From Isoetes taiwanensis (lineage: Eukaryota > Streptophyta > Lycopodiopsida > Isoetales > Isoetaceae), in NCBI GenBank assembly GCA_021234155.1, contig JAJEKV010000073.1, positions 2,144,001 to 2,208,000 on the forward strand: 64,000 nt of DNA. Direction: 5' to 3'. The notes below the pieces were generated by a model, which was not told where the DNA came from, did not search any database, and saw nothing but the letters and a program-made list of their open reading frames with translations. Position numbers and translations under genes: made by a program. Shown here piece by piece: positions 47,119-58,605 of the stretch; the stretch's first letter is position 1, and every line of letters starts with the position of its first letter.

Positions 47119-47950
47119 GGTTGGTTTTGTTTTGAAGCTCGAAGCCTGTAAAAACTCCGAACTCTGAGTTCCGATGTCTGATGAAAAAAAAAATATCAAA
47201 TGCATTCTGGCATCGACCACTTCTTTTTAGGGTCTTACATCAGAACATTAGGCAGCCTTGGCGAATTTGGAGGTTCATTGTTGATGCCCGATTCTTTCAT
47301 CAACAAGGTCGTCTGAATGCCAGGTTTTGTGCAGAGGGTTATTGCCTATTCTGGCTCAGGGCATGCTTCCCACAGGTTACCTTTTACCTTTTATGTAAAT
47401 ATGTTTCGGCAGGTACGCAGGCTTTTCCTCTGGGTTCAAATTCCAATTCATCTGTTATAGTGTAATGTCAATTATAGTATGTGATTCTAGCAGCGATGCT
47501 AGATAGACCAGTTGCAACAGAATGTTTTAGAAATGCCAAGTTTGTCAGTACCAATAAGGGCTATTAAACTATAACCAGGGTTTATATATAAATAGAACAA
47601 GATCGTGCAATAAAATCTCTTGTACAAGCGGCCATGATATGCAAGAGCCCCCCACCAGTGCATGGCATATGCTCATGTCACAGTCCCCTTTTCTCAGCTC
47701 CAGACATGTTCTTCTATTTCTTCTATCTATTAGATCCAAATACTACCCTAGATAATTGTCATATAGCATGCAAAACCTTTTCAGATTCATCCTTAGCTTT
47801 CAAATCCGCCACTCTTGCTTTTCTTAAGTATTGTAGATCAATTTGCACCTTCATTCTCTTGAATAGCTTGAATATTGGGCGCTTGACTTAGAATTTGAGC
47901 TCTGCACAAAGATCTCAAGAAGATAGACGCTAATCTTCTGCCATATTTTA
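47119..47950. repeat. Unit D copy of 21720-22549
   Basis: This is co-linear with unit B and then jumps at CATATTTTAATATTG (about 47948-47956) to the left flank of the gypsy target, skipping the HECT and NPF pieces. No gene is supported. Confidence 0.7.
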
Positions 47951-48182
47951 ATATTGAACCCTACTTGGTGGTTTCTTAAAGTCCCTACGAATCTTGTTGT
48001 CAGTTTGTAGGCTAATCCACCCATTTTTCCAAGCCCCCTCGTTCTTAGGTTTAGCTAATCGATGTTCTAGTGGGGTTGTCTAGAGGTGGAGGTTTGGCTA
48101 TTCAATCTAAAAAGTTCACCTGGGCGGTAAAAAAATTGGGCTAAAATTTTAACTATTTTGGCATTTTTTTCACATTTAGTTT
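47951..48182. repeat. Empty gypsy target site, unit E boundary
   Basis: The left flank (CTACTTGGTGG ... ACATTTAGTTT) runs directly into TAGCCATTTTTCTTG with a single AGTTT at 48178-48182. There is no LTR, so this is the pre-insertion allele of the site occupied at 27929 and 35946. The CCTAC target of the second solo LTR is also empty here (47960-47964). Confidence 0.9.
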
Positions 48183-48913
48183 AGCCATTTTTCTTGTAAA
48201 AAAAGCTATAAAATAGCCATTTGACTAACCTTAGCTGTTATTTTATTCCACAGTATGTAGTGTTTGCTACAACCATAGAAGTCTTGCCTCTCAAACGAGT
48301 CGTCCTAGGATGCGCCATTGGTAGATCTAATGACTTAAGAACAGATGATGTGATATGTCACATGGACATGCTGGAATTGTATAAAATGTTAATGGGGGTT
48401 AGGAAGCCTGAACCAACCAAGGTCTGAATATGCTGAAATGACCCAATCTCTAACTTGAAGAGTTTGGACCTCAGGACCAATTTGTTGATATCTTACGAAA
48501 GAAGTTTCTGGGAATGTTCCAAGTTTGCAAAATATATTTCTTGATAAGTAGAGGATTACAAAAAAGCTTCATTAAAACATATTTCCAAATAAATAGAGGA
48601 TTGTAATCTATCACATCCAAAGTTGTATATTGTAGGGATGCTAAAAATCGAGTAACCGCTTTTGAAGCAAGAGAAAATCAATTGTTTAAAGGTTCATGCC
48701 CAACTGAAGCCCAAAACCATCAATGTACACAAGGATGAGCATATAAACATGCACGCATCACACACTTTTTAAAACACAATAATAATACAATGATTATGAA
48801 GGTAAGTTTTCAAACTAGGATTACAAATTGCCCAAGTTCGAACACCAAACTATGACTAGGACACATTAAAGTTTGAGGATACTTCTTGTAACCTTGGAAT
48901 TCCAATCAACAAG
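48183..48913. repeat. Array block, unit E
   Basis: This matches 10681-11409, with an empty site for the terminal-inverted-repeat element at about 48425-48430. Confidence 0.8.
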
Positions 48914-49105
48914 GCACAGAATAGAATTGAATAAAATAGAATTTCCATTAAATAAAGTACCACAAATGCAATGTACAATGAAGAAGAAGTCATATGCACA
49001 AATTCTCTCTCTCTAGAATAGGAGGTCATTATCCGCCTGCTGTTACAAGTGATGGAGTTGAAGTTACTGCACCTACATGACATCTTTTCCTTTTTCATGA
49101 CCATT
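48914..49105 (-). pseudogene. PAP 3'-end relic, unit E
   Basis: Same content and nonsense change as 38170-38360. Confidence 0.75.
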
Positions 49106-49366
49106 TATTCGCACGAGGTCCCACAGGCTACGGATTGAGACGGGTAGATGGGAGTGGCCGCAATTGCCGCGAGAAGCGAGACTATGTGCATGTTGCCAGT
49201 TACAGGTTATTGAAGATGAAAGCCATACTCTTCTGAGTTGCCCTGCTTTTGAGATAGTCCGGAATCATTTTTTGACCTTAGCAATCCATTCCACGCTTCC
49301 ACAACTTCTCAGAGCACCATCTGTGCATGACTTGGCATTATACATACTTGAGGTTCTAGATAAACG
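49106..49366 (+). mobile_element. LINE 3' end, unit E, cut on its right side
   Basis: This copies 38361-38620, including the zinc finger (49164 onward). It stops being homologous after G-L-D-K-R-type codons at 49366, where unrelated sequence begins. The hairpin and tail are gone. This marks the right-hand limit of the tandem array in the window. Confidence 0.8.
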
Positions 49367-49736
49367 TCCTTTGCAGTTATTATTTTGTCTTTGTATTCCT
49401 CTTTGCCTTCATAATAGTACACACCCTTGTGAACTCCGTGTGAAATTTGACCCTCTTATACTTGATTTAGTATCTTTTTTTACCATCTTATAGTAGTTGT
49501 ACTTGATCTTGCTATCCTTTCTGCTACTCTTTCTTCATTGTATCAACCATCATATAAATATTGTAACTGATAGTTATCTGATAGTCCTTCATTCCTTTTA
49601 ATCGTATCGGCCATAGGTTCAAACATGCAAAGGTGATCGTGTGGCTCAGACCATTAGATAGGGTTAGAACGATTCAGAGCGTCAAACTGTGAAAGTACAT
49701 AAATCGAATTGCAACAAAATTTAAAGCCCGATTTTA
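49367..49736. other. Unique spacer
   Basis: AT-rich sequence with no recognisable gene or repeat. Confidence 0.4.
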
Positions 49737-51069
49737 AATAGAATAGACTTTTTATCGTCCACGGAGACCAATGGCCTATGGGACCCAAACAGGATGGCGC
49801 AGCAAGCGTATTTAGGTCCAGGTTAAAAAACCGCGTCCCCGCCCATAAAGGGTTGTTTGGGGGAAAAACCGTGACAGGAATAGGTTTGTTGCCAAACTGC
49901 ACAAATACAAATATAGACAGAAATATGTACATGTATCAGGTAAGTGACCGAGGGCCGAGCTGATCTCGGCGATCCATGACCTCTTGAATGTATCTGTACC
50001 GAGCTCGTGCTTAGCATCTCATGCAGGAGCTGGCCAAGACGGACCAGCTCAGCATAGCGTATCCGAATGTCATCATATGCCGGACAACTCTGAAGGATGT
50101 GGCATTCATCTTCCACGGCTCTAACCTGGCAGCGTTGACAAAACCTCTCCTGATGCAGCTCCCCAACCCATCTCTCTGTCTCAATCCGGAGATGGTGTGC
50201 ACCTGCGTGGATAGAGGCAATAGATCTGCGTTTTTTCATGGGTAGATGAGTGCGCAGGTAGCGTTGCGGGCCCCGCTCCAACATGGGATTGATGTGGCGT
50301 TGATAGTGTGTTGTCTTGACCGGCATCCCATAGCTTACTGAGGAATCATGCGTCAAGGTACTGTCTGAGGCTGTGGCGATCTGCCTCCATTTGCCCTTGG
50401 ATGCACCTGTGCTCCTGTACATTCCATCTGGCCAGCCACTGAGCTCTCTTTTCCCGCCAGTAGGCTTTTAGGCGTTGAGGCCCCATTGCCACAGTGTAAG
50501 CGAGATTAGAGAGGCGAGTATCATCCATGCTGACCACCTTCTGGAAGTAGACGATGTGTCTGTCAAGGGGCCCCCCTTTGAAGAGGCAAGTAACTTGTTT
50601 CCTGCAGCAGTATCTGGTATGGGACTGTGGACTTCACCCCCAGGGCCCGTGCCAAGAAAGCTTTCTGCACCTGCTCCAAGTCATTCTAAGTGGCGAGGGA
50701 AATCACCGGCCCCAGACCTCGACCCCGTACAAAAGCACAGGTTCTACTAGCACCTTGAATAGGTGCGATTGGTGGGCCCAATCATACAGCTTTGCCTTGT
50801 GGCTATTGTTCTCCATTGCATAGAGTGCCTTCCAACCTACTGCGGCTCGCAGCCGGATGGAATTGTCCCAGTTCATGGCCGACAGGAATTCCACCCCCAA
50901 ATATTTGTAAGCGGACACCACTTTAACATTTTGCCCACGATAAGTGAGGATTGGAAGCCTTGGCTGGCGTGCGGATGATACCAGAACCACCTTGGTTTTG
51001 GCTAAGTTGACAAGCATGTCAGTCATCTGGCAAAATGTGTCCAAAGCATCAAGATGGCGTTGCATGTTC
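49737..51069 (-). mobile_element. 5'-truncated LINE with RT C-terminus, (TATTC)n-type tail
   Basis: Minus-strand frames encode the part of a non-LTR reverse transcriptase just after YADD: N-L-A-K-T-K-V-V-L-V-S-S, Y-K-Y-L-G-V-E-F and L-L-Y-G-V-E-V-W-G (50703-51092). After a frame change there is a 199-codon frame (49823-50422) with a complete zinc finger, C-Q-R-C-Q ... E-C-H-I-L-Q-S-C. The 3' end holds the family blocks (TCTCCGTGGACG reversed at 49756-49767) and a tail of AATAG units at 49737-49746. It is homologous to the LINE at 1782-3291. Its 5'-truncated end joins the PAP fragment at 51070 head-to-head. Confidence 0.85.
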
Positions 51070-51636
51070 AACCATCTTATGCCCATAATCACCCCTTCAT
51101 ACCCTTGTATGAATTCCAGCTACAACGTCACAGCAAGCACTCTCCGCATCGTGGTGCAAGAATTTACACGGGGGTAAGAGATTTGTGACAGACTTTACAA
51201 CAAGGGCGCATCCTGGGACGACTTGTTTGAGAGGCAAGACTTCTTTGGATGTAGCAAACACTACTTACAGATTTCTATTCAAGCTCTCAACTGTGAAGAG
51301 TTGAGGAGATGGAAAGGATGGACTGAGTCTCGTCTCAGACACCTTATAGGAAGTGTTGAAAAAGCCGCTTCTAGTCTTCTACTGTGCCATCCATATCCTT
51401 CTGCTTTCTCTAATGGAGAAAATCGTGCAGCATTCTTCATTGGGCTGAGGCAAAGAAGTCCAGGAAGTCTAAATCATGCTTTTGACCTTAATGTGTGCGC
51501 TACTGCTTTCAATGATTTTCTTAAGACCCAATACCTAGATCTTAAACAAGGGATGGAGGTTAGCATTAACCATGTAATTCGAAAACAAATTCCAATTTAT
51601 GCTCTTAAGATGGCTGGGTCCGATCCCAACACATGA
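51070..51636 (+). pseudogene. Poly(A) polymerase fragment 3
   Basis: Homology to PAP starts at ACCATCTTATGCCC and gives [17 protein letters not shown] in frame. A TAA stop at 51175-51177 (CAA in the intact copies) interrupts it. The RNA-binding part is then open from about 51178 to TGA 51634-51636, ending S-D-P-N-T where copies 1 and 2 continue with Trp. It lacks one codon relative to copies 1 and 2 (C-A-E-A becomes R-A-A) and differs at many sites, so it is an older copy. The region of 51178-51636 has no intron. Confidence 0.85.
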
Positions 51637-52894
51637 CCAGTTCCTGAATTGTTAAATCTATAGATTGTTGGCAAATGAGAGCTCTCAAAATCGAGTGGAG
51701 GCATTAACATAAGGTTTCTGCGGAGCAGATGCAAGGAGTAGAAGAAGTGTTTCCCTTCTCATTTTCATCATCTTATACATGTCCAACTGCATATAATTCT
51801 CTTCATGTAAGATGTAATAGGAGTGCAAGCGGATGGAAGCCAGTTTGTTAGTACCAATAGGCCGTTTGCGTCGTGTGAGTAGTCATGCTAGAGAGAACTG
51901 AATGTGTTGTAATCAAAAGCATCTACCAAGACCATGCGATTGCCAATGCATTGTAGGATAGTGAGAAATGTCCTATGAAACTATAATAGAATAGCTATAA
52001 TTGTATAATACAAGTCAGTCACATATGATTGAAAAATCAGTAAGTAAGAGCTCCTATATATAATCTCTTCCTTCGAACTTGGAATATGTCTCATATCTCG
52101 TTTATGGTTTACCTCACCTTCCTGTAACTTTGTATCCATTTTATAATTAGCAGATTACTATCATAAATAATTTCAGGATATGCCAGGGTTCTCATGTGGC
52201 CATTAAGAGGATAAGTTTAGCTGGAGGTCTCACTCAACCCACTTCTACAATGAGAAGTTTATTGCTTCTTTTTAGGCTTCATTGCATAGTTGTCTATACT
52301 TAAGACTTTGAAGTTTTTATTAAGTCATTTTAGATGATGTTAGAATTCTATCAGCAAATCTGCTAGTGACAGAAGTGGACGAATTTGGTATTGCTACGGC
52401 AGGGTTGGATGAAGGGTGCATACGCATAAGCGTCTTGTAGGTAAACTATGATAATCGAGTGCTGAGAGGATCTATAACGTGTATACTTAATGTTAGAGTG
52501 TTGGGGACACCTCAGTATGGATAAAATACAAAATTTATTGGATGTCATACAAGTGTGCAAGCAAGTCACCACAAAAAAATACACTTTCTGCATTTAACTA
52601 TTGCTTTAAGATCTAACAACAACTTCCATCTAGCAGTTTGGAAAAGCTATTGCCAACTTTTGAAACGGGAGGTTCAAATTAGCAGGTATGCTGATGTCAT
52701 TGCATGCTTCTCGATTATTGGTTGCAAATGCTACTATTTGTTAGTACAAGAGCTACTCTTGGAAAGTCAACTCTTTTTTATGTAAAGAAAAGTATTGCAA
52801 ACTAGTTCCTGCTCCCTTTACGTTATTGTATGCATTAGCAGATCCTGCTATTGAGGTCCTTATTGATAGGCACTAAAGCTACTGATAGCAAGTA
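51637..52894. other. Unassigned sequence
   Basis: AT-rich with no supported gene. From about 52540 it is a diverged copy of 61530-61680 (GTTGGTACAAGAGCTACTCTTGG). Confidence 0.4.
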
Positions 52895-53071
52895 ATGGGG
52901 ATCAAGAGAGCTCGGCTTGCAGGAGATGATGCAACAAGGGCAGCTAATACGGTTGTTCATGCCCATAAGTTTGGATGCTCCCAAAATAATTTGGCCATCA
53001 AGATATTGTTCATCAAAGGAATAGAAATCAGTAAGCAAGTAGATTATGGTAACATTCTATGCTTAGCGTAG
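52895..53071 (+). CDS. 58-residue ORF, conserved in a diverged second copy
   Basis: ATG 52895 to TAG 53071 encodes M-G-I-K-R-A-R-L-A-G-D-D-A-T-R-A-A-N, then H-A-H-K-F-G-C-S-Q-N-N-L-A-I-K and I-E-I-S-K-Q-V-D-Y. A related ORF with the same start and nearly the same end lies at 62238-62411. Between the two, by my count, about seven changes are silent and about nine codons are replaced, with no indel in the coding part. I cannot assign a family. It may be an exon of a larger gene, since stops precede the ATG. No membrane segment or signal peptide is seen. Confidence 0.3.
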   Translation: MGIKRARLAGDDATRAANTVVHAHKFGCSQNNLAIKILFIKGIEISKQVDYGNILCLA

Positions 53072-53690
53072 AAACTGGAAAGACATGTTCTTATTTTTGC
53101 ACAATAATCATTATCTAAGGTCTTCATCTGAGCTTCTATTATGGAGTTATAGCAATCTAAATCAATAAAAGTCTGGATAATTTATAACATTTTTAGCAAA
53201 TTTGCCTTAATTTCTTTTTCTAATATCATGTTTGATTTTTTCGATGTAATATACAGATAAATGAAGCCTGAAGATGCAAATAGAAGTGAAGAATAATTTA
53301 CGTGATCAACTTGTGGTATGCTTGTCTATCATTGGTTTCTCTAATTAAGCTTTTTAGATAAGTTTTGGAGAAGGGTAGTCTTTTAGAGAGTTAGAAGTTC
53401 TATTTGCACATCTTAAACACTCAGCATATCCAGTACTTTAAAATGTTTGATGCATGTAGTGAAAAAGGGACTGGTCTATATGGTTGTGAATTACCTTTAT
53501 GGGTGCCATTTTAGACTAGAAAATATATGTATGACAAGTGCAGCAGGTTTTGGGCAGCCATGTTTCCATTGCATTGAGAAAACAAGGAGATGCAGCTGTT
53601 GGTACTGATAATTTTAATGGATATTAAGATCCATCGTTGAAAAGATCCAGGCAAGATCTGCCGCTAAAGAATAACATATATGTTGTTGGG
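53072..53690. repeat. Diverged copy of 62412-62815
   Basis: Words such as CTTCATCTGAGCTTCTATT, AATATACAGATAAATGAAGCC and TTTGATGCATGTAGTGAAAAAGGGA recur in the same order at 62460-62805. No gene is supported. Confidence 0.6.
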
Positions 53691-54093
53691 AAGATGGAAA
53701 GTATAGACTGAGTCTCATCTCAGACACCTTATTGGAAAAGTTGAAAAAGTCGTTGCTGTGGTCTTTTACATTGCCATCCATCCCCTTCTGCTTTATCTAA
53801 TGGAAAAAATTGTGCAGCATTCTTCATACGGTTGAGGCAAACGAGTCTAGGAAGTTCTAAATCATAGTTTTGACCTCAATGCGTGTGCTACAACGTTCAA
53901 GGATTTTCTTAAGATCGAATACCCAAATCTTAAGCAAGGGATGGAGGTTAGCATTAACCATCTAGTTAGAAAACAAGTATAAGCTCTTACAATGGTTGGG
54001 TCTGATCCCAACACATGGTTCAGAAAAAGGAAAAGATTTCATGTTGGGGCATTAACCTCATCTCCATCCCATGTAACAACAGGTGGAGAGTGA
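53691..54093 (+). pseudogene. Poly(A) polymerase fragment 4
   Basis: From AAGATGGAAA the sequence follows the PAP RNA-binding domain to the C-terminal tail and stop (54091-54093), with an extra base near 53853 and other frame breaks. The end reads T-W-F-R-K-R-K-R-F, then T-S-S-P-S-H-V-T-T-G-G-E in the PAP frame, followed by the familiar CCTATTCTAGAGACAAAGAAT of the 3' UTR. Its divergence is similar to fragment 3. There is no flanking PAP upstream part. Confidence 0.75.
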
Positions 54094-54298
54094 CCTATTC
54101 TAGAGACAAAGAATTTGTACATATGTTTTTTTGTACGCTAATAATCAACCCTTTTAATTTGGGTTTTTCCGATTTGAGTAAAAAGTTTTTGGAATTTTTT
54201 TTAACTTAATTTCTTAAGATTTTAAGGAGTTTGAATGTCCGGAAAAAATTCCGAGCCTCCAAAAATCGAGAAAAATCAATTTACTATGGTTTGGATTT

Positions 54299-54593
54299 GG
54301 AGGAAGGAAGGAAGGAAGGAAGTTACTTTTATCGTCCACGGAGACCAATCGGTCTATGGGACCCAATACAAAAACGCAGCAAGCGGATTACTGCCCGGAT
54401 TAAAAAACCCCCGCCCCGAAGGGTTTTCGAGGGAAAAACCGTGGCAGCAATCAGCCTGCTGACAAACTGTGCTAATCATATAAAATGCAGAAACATCCCA
54501 ATATATACAGTCATGCACCACCCCCGTAGTGCCTAGTCAGCGGACAGCCAGGCGGGGGCAAAGGTGACCTCGCAGGTCCAGTACCTCCTGAAT
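54299..54593 (-). mobile_element. 5'-truncated LINE 3' end with (TTCC)n tail
   Basis: The (GGAAGGAA)n run at 54299-54321 is the reverse of the tail seen at 3273. TCGTCCACGGAGACCAATCGG, the GGGACCC block, the hairpin near 54400-54440 and the AGTGCCTAGTCAGCGG segment follow in reverse order. It is the same subfamily as the LINE at 1782-3291 and is truncated where that element reads ATTCAGGAGGTACTGG. Confidence 0.85.
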
Positions 54594-55410
54594 CACTCCA
54601 CCTTCGTCTGTGGAAAAATATTTCGTAGGTTCGAAGATAGTCTTCTGGAAGACAGCGGCAGCTCTTGCGCCCTGCTTCCTCTTCTTGCAGCGCCGCAACA
54701 TCTTTGCCTGGCATGGTCAGATCAATAAGCTCAAAGCACAGGCATCCAAAGTTTTATACTTTTCATCTCACAACCTCAGCATAATCGGCTGTCATCTAAC
54801 CGTTGTGGGTAGCCTTTCTCATGAGGGATAGAGTCAGCAAGAACAAACCCTATTGAGCCCATTTTGGCAGCTCCAAAATATATTTTCCGTGCAGATTATT
54901 TTGGATTTTTCATTGACAATTCTTGATGCCAGGTTTGGGATATTTCTTCTTCGGGTATTTTTGTTGAAAATATCGGTGTGCACATAGGTAATTTTTGAGT
55001 CATTTTGCCTGTTACTTTTAGACGAGATGGTTCTTGATTGCCGTGTTCGAAGAGCGAGGAGGTTAAAGAATTAAAACAATTTGTAGGTCATTTTTCTTAT
55101 GGTTCTTGATTGCCATGTAATATCCGTGCAGAACCATTTCTACAAGATCTTATCTATATTCATAAATACCTTTCGAGGGGATTTAGATTGAAGAGTGGAT
55201 GAAGTAGAGGTTTAAGATTTAAAGAAACAGAGGTAAGGAGTTTTGCTTTTAGCCTAGCTGACTCTTGATATAATATTTTGTGCCCTTGCAAAATCAGGAC
55301 TTTATGTTTCTATAGGAATATTTGGAAGATTAGAGAAATAGGGAAATGAATTTGTTTATTATTAGGATCTTCATTTCAATTTGTTAAGACGATCCCACTT
55401 GCATCTTCAG
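54594..55410. other. Unassigned sequence
   Basis: Short frames only; no domain, RNA or repeat recognised. Confidence 0.4.
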
Positions 55411-55705
55411 GTGGAGGTACAAATACCTACTGTGCCCTTTGCTTTTCAGATCTCCATCTCTGATGGTGACAAGGTAAGCCAATTATTGTCCCTCATTTTT
55501 TAATTATAGTCTTTTGTGCCTAATTGCAATCAGAACTTTGTGTTTCAATAGGAATATCCAAAAGATCAGAGGAATACATAAAGGAATTTGTTTATTATTA
55601 GAATCTTCATCTCCAATCTTGAAGATGATCCCACATGGACAGAGTTAAAAAGGTATGTTGTGCTCCTTGCTATTTAGATCTCCATTTCTGATGGTAACAA
55701 GGTAA
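55260..55705 (+). repeat. ~220 bp tandem duplication carrying an exon-like segment
   Basis: Two direct copies (about 55260-55490 and 55500-55705) share CAGRACTTTRTGTTTC, GAATTTGTTTATTATTAG and GATCTCCATYTCTGATGGT. In the first, CATCTTCAG precedes a 63-base open segment encoding V-E-V-Q-I-P-T-V-P-F-A-F-Q-I-S-I-S-D-G-D-K, followed by the donor GTAAGCC. The second copy keeps the donor (AACAAGGTAAGCC) but not the upstream part. This looks like a duplicated exon. The parent protein is unrecognised. Confidence 0.45.
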
Positions 55706-57300
55706 GCCAACTATTGACCCTTTAGATGTAAATATTCTGACTGGATTTCCAGCCATCTTCCAAGTCACAAATAGATTTTGAAGGATCTGCCTCAGTTGTA
55801 GGGCAGTCGTAACATCTCTTTGCTCCAGGAAGTTATTATTTCGATGATGTAAAGCTTTATCTTTCCTATTCACATTTCTGAAGATATGGGTAGTTGTGTT
55901 GTGGTGCTGATTTTCACAAGCCAGAGCACATAAACGCATGCAACTTTCTTATTTGTAAAAACAGTGATTCTATATTGAGTAGTCTGTGCACTAGGTAGTA
56001 GTCCGCAGCTTTAGTTTGTGCAAGCTTAGCTTTGAGGCAAGGAACATTAAATGTTGATGCTTAGAGATAATATATGCAGTATGGCATGGCAATGGTGCAT
56101 ATATTGCTAACAGAACAAGAGCAAGTACCAGCTCATGGAACAACATGAGATGCCACAATTCTTGATGCAGAATTTGTTTATCAGATGTACAAGACTGGAC
56201 AGTGAGATAAGGCATGCAAAAACAAGGATCTGCTTGACAAAGAATTTCAAAGAAAGGAATTGAGAAGGGAAAAGAAGCTGAGACATATATTATTTATTCC
56301 TGGTTCTTTCCAATCCCAAAATTCCCGAACTGAATCTTTTAATTCTCTTTTAAGTTCTATTGTATTCCAATGAAATTCATAGAGTCTAGGTTCGCTTATT
56401 TACACCTCTGGACTCTGGTCATTTCATGTCTATCTTGATCGCCTTATTTTGTTTTTGTAAATGATAATAGGTCATGGAACTCTGAGCCCAGGTAAATGAG
56501 GCTTTCTGTGTGCATCTCCATCAAGGCAGCATATATTTCAGATGGGATGATTACAAGGGAATACGTTGTGTTTATAGAATGTTACATCTCTTACCTGTTT
56601 TGAAGTGATTCTTTGTTGGAAGTTTTTGCAGTTGCAATCTTTGCAAGTTAGCGATACAGGTCTGCCTATGATATAGACATCATGTGCATAGTGCCATGCG
56701 TAGAAAGTCACCGGAGATGGGTCTGAGACAACCAAGAAGGTGAATCTTTGAACTATGCATTTAGCCAGACGTTCCTGACACGTCTTTGCTTCAGGAAGCC
56801 ATTATTTGGATGACGTATTTATTCTTCATTCCACTCTTTATTCTTTTATTGCAGGAAACTGGGGCTTAAATTAGACACTTCTGTCCAGTTTTATCTCTCT
56901 TTTTCTTGAGCGCCAGTCTTGGGTAGATGCTTACTTTATTTCAATATTGTTTTTCGTTTTTCTTCTTTTCTAACCCTCTTTGTATATGGAAGCAGCTTTT
57001 GGGTAATAGCTGTGGAATAGGTGATACAAATAATGACTCATAGTGATAATTTTCAAATGGATTATTAGATCCAAGTGAAATCCAGAGTTCTCATTTTTAT
57101 ATTATTTTGATGATTTTCATAGCTCTGTGTTAGGTTCTCAAGCTTTAATCAGCTAAGCTTTGAGGGCACAACCCACAGATCCGTTTTAAATATTATAATT
57201 TTGATTTTGCAGTAATTGTAGATATACATTGTGCATTCAAGTATGCATACTACTGGCTTCCTTCGTGAAGGTGCAACGAAGCAGAGAGATAGCTACCTGC
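55706..57300. other. Unassigned AT-rich sequence
   Basis: I find no gene, tRNA or recognisable transposon. Confidence 0.4.
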
Positions 57301-57317
57301 TGGAACTGTCAAGACAA

Positions 57318-57478
57318 CTGTGAGGAGATTATAAGTTGCAATTAAGGATGGATAGTCTGCCATGCAAAAATTAGAAACTGAACTGCCAGACCGCATGAAT
57401 GGAGATTATAAGTTGCAATTAACAGTGGATAGTCTGCCATGCAAAAACTAGAAATTGAACCGCCAGACCGCATGAATA
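57318..57478. repeat. ~82 bp direct tandem duplication
   Basis: The unit GAGATTATAAGTTGCAATTA ... GGATAGTCTGCCATGCAAAAA ... CGCCAGACCGCATGAAT occurs twice in a row with a few substitutions. Confidence 0.85.
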
Positions 57479-57639
57479 TACTTCCGACTTCTAATTGCTA
57501 TATGTGCAGAGGGTAAACACATGAATGCAATGGAGCTTCAGCTAGAGTTCCTAAAGAACAATTCTTAGGATCCATACTCTTTCCATTATTATCTCTTGGC
57601 AATGCAGTGCATGAGACTATGACTTCCTCGGATCCAACG

Positions 57640-57895
57640 CAGAACATGTCGATATATTGGAAATGATATTGCGTGTCTAGAAAAAAAAAAAACCCATGTA
57701 TTGTCTGAAATATTTATAGCAATGATTATTATCATCCATGATGTTTGCTAAAATGTAAAATGTTATATGATAGCAGAACGTGTCAAGGATATGTTGGAAA
57801 ATGCTATTGCGCGTCTAGAAGCACCATGTATTGTCTGAATATTTATAAGAAGGATTACTATCATTTGGATGCTAAAATGTAAAATATCAATATGA
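57640..57895. repeat. ~125 bp direct duplication
   Basis: Two copies of a unit from ATATYGTTGGAAAATG-like sequence through CATGTATTGTCTGAA to GCTAAAATGTAAAATRT lie end to end, with indels and a poly(A) run in the first copy. Confidence 0.65.
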
Positions 57896-58073
57896 TTAGT
57901 TTTCATTTACCGAGTGTCTTTATTCTTTTGATTATGAAGAACATAATTACCTAGCAATTAATACCAATCCAAACCATGCATTGTGAATGTTTTCGCATCA
58001 AAATAATGGACAAACTTTTGCTAGACCATTTCATTCATAATAGTTTTACCACATCATTTGTTTGTGTCTCAGC

Positions 58074-58110
58074 CACGGGGACCAATAGGCCTATGGGGCC
58101 CAAAAAAAGA
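58074..58110 (-). mobile_element. Very short LINE 3' end
   Basis: CCACGGGGACCAATAGGCCTATGGGGCCCAA is the reversed terminal block of the LINE family (TCTCCGTGGACG and GGGTCCCATAG) with a few changes. Only about 40 bases are recognisable. Confidence 0.6.
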
Positions 58111-58576
58111 GAGAGCGCAATAGAAGACAAGAAGAAAGAGTAATATGCAGTTTCAAAAAAAAAAAAAAAATGAAAAGCGATATATGTGCAGCATGTCTAT
58201 TGTTCTTATTGTAGTTGCACATGCGAGTTTCTTGAGCATCTAAAGAATATGTCCATCTTAGTTTTTTTTTTTTAGGTTTTTAAAAGTCCACACGGTTTAC
58301 CATAATAAGTTGGAATAAAAGTTAACTATTTATTCAAACATGGCAAAGACCCATCATTGATATGAGTTTGTCCAATATAAGGCAATGATAGCATCATCAT
58401 CTACATTCCAATTCCAACATAACACTATGTTGGTAAAGCATGCAACTGGATCAGATTTGTCTTGCCCTTATACAATGATATGTTGTCAACGACAGGAGGC
58501 CAACATGAGCATACCAAATATATCTTCGTGTCTTTGCTTCTTTAAATGATGGGTACCTACAATAAATTGTATTTAT

Positions 58577-58605
58577 GCCTGACAACGTCGGGCACCTGTT
58601 ACTTG
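58577..58605 (+). mobile_element. Degenerate Helitron-like 3' end
   Basis: GCCTGACAACGTCGGGC forms a mostly paired hairpin, followed by ACCTGTTA and CTTG. It aligns with the better-preserved end at 60485-60512, so the two are probably the same family, this one decayed. Confidence 0.3.
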
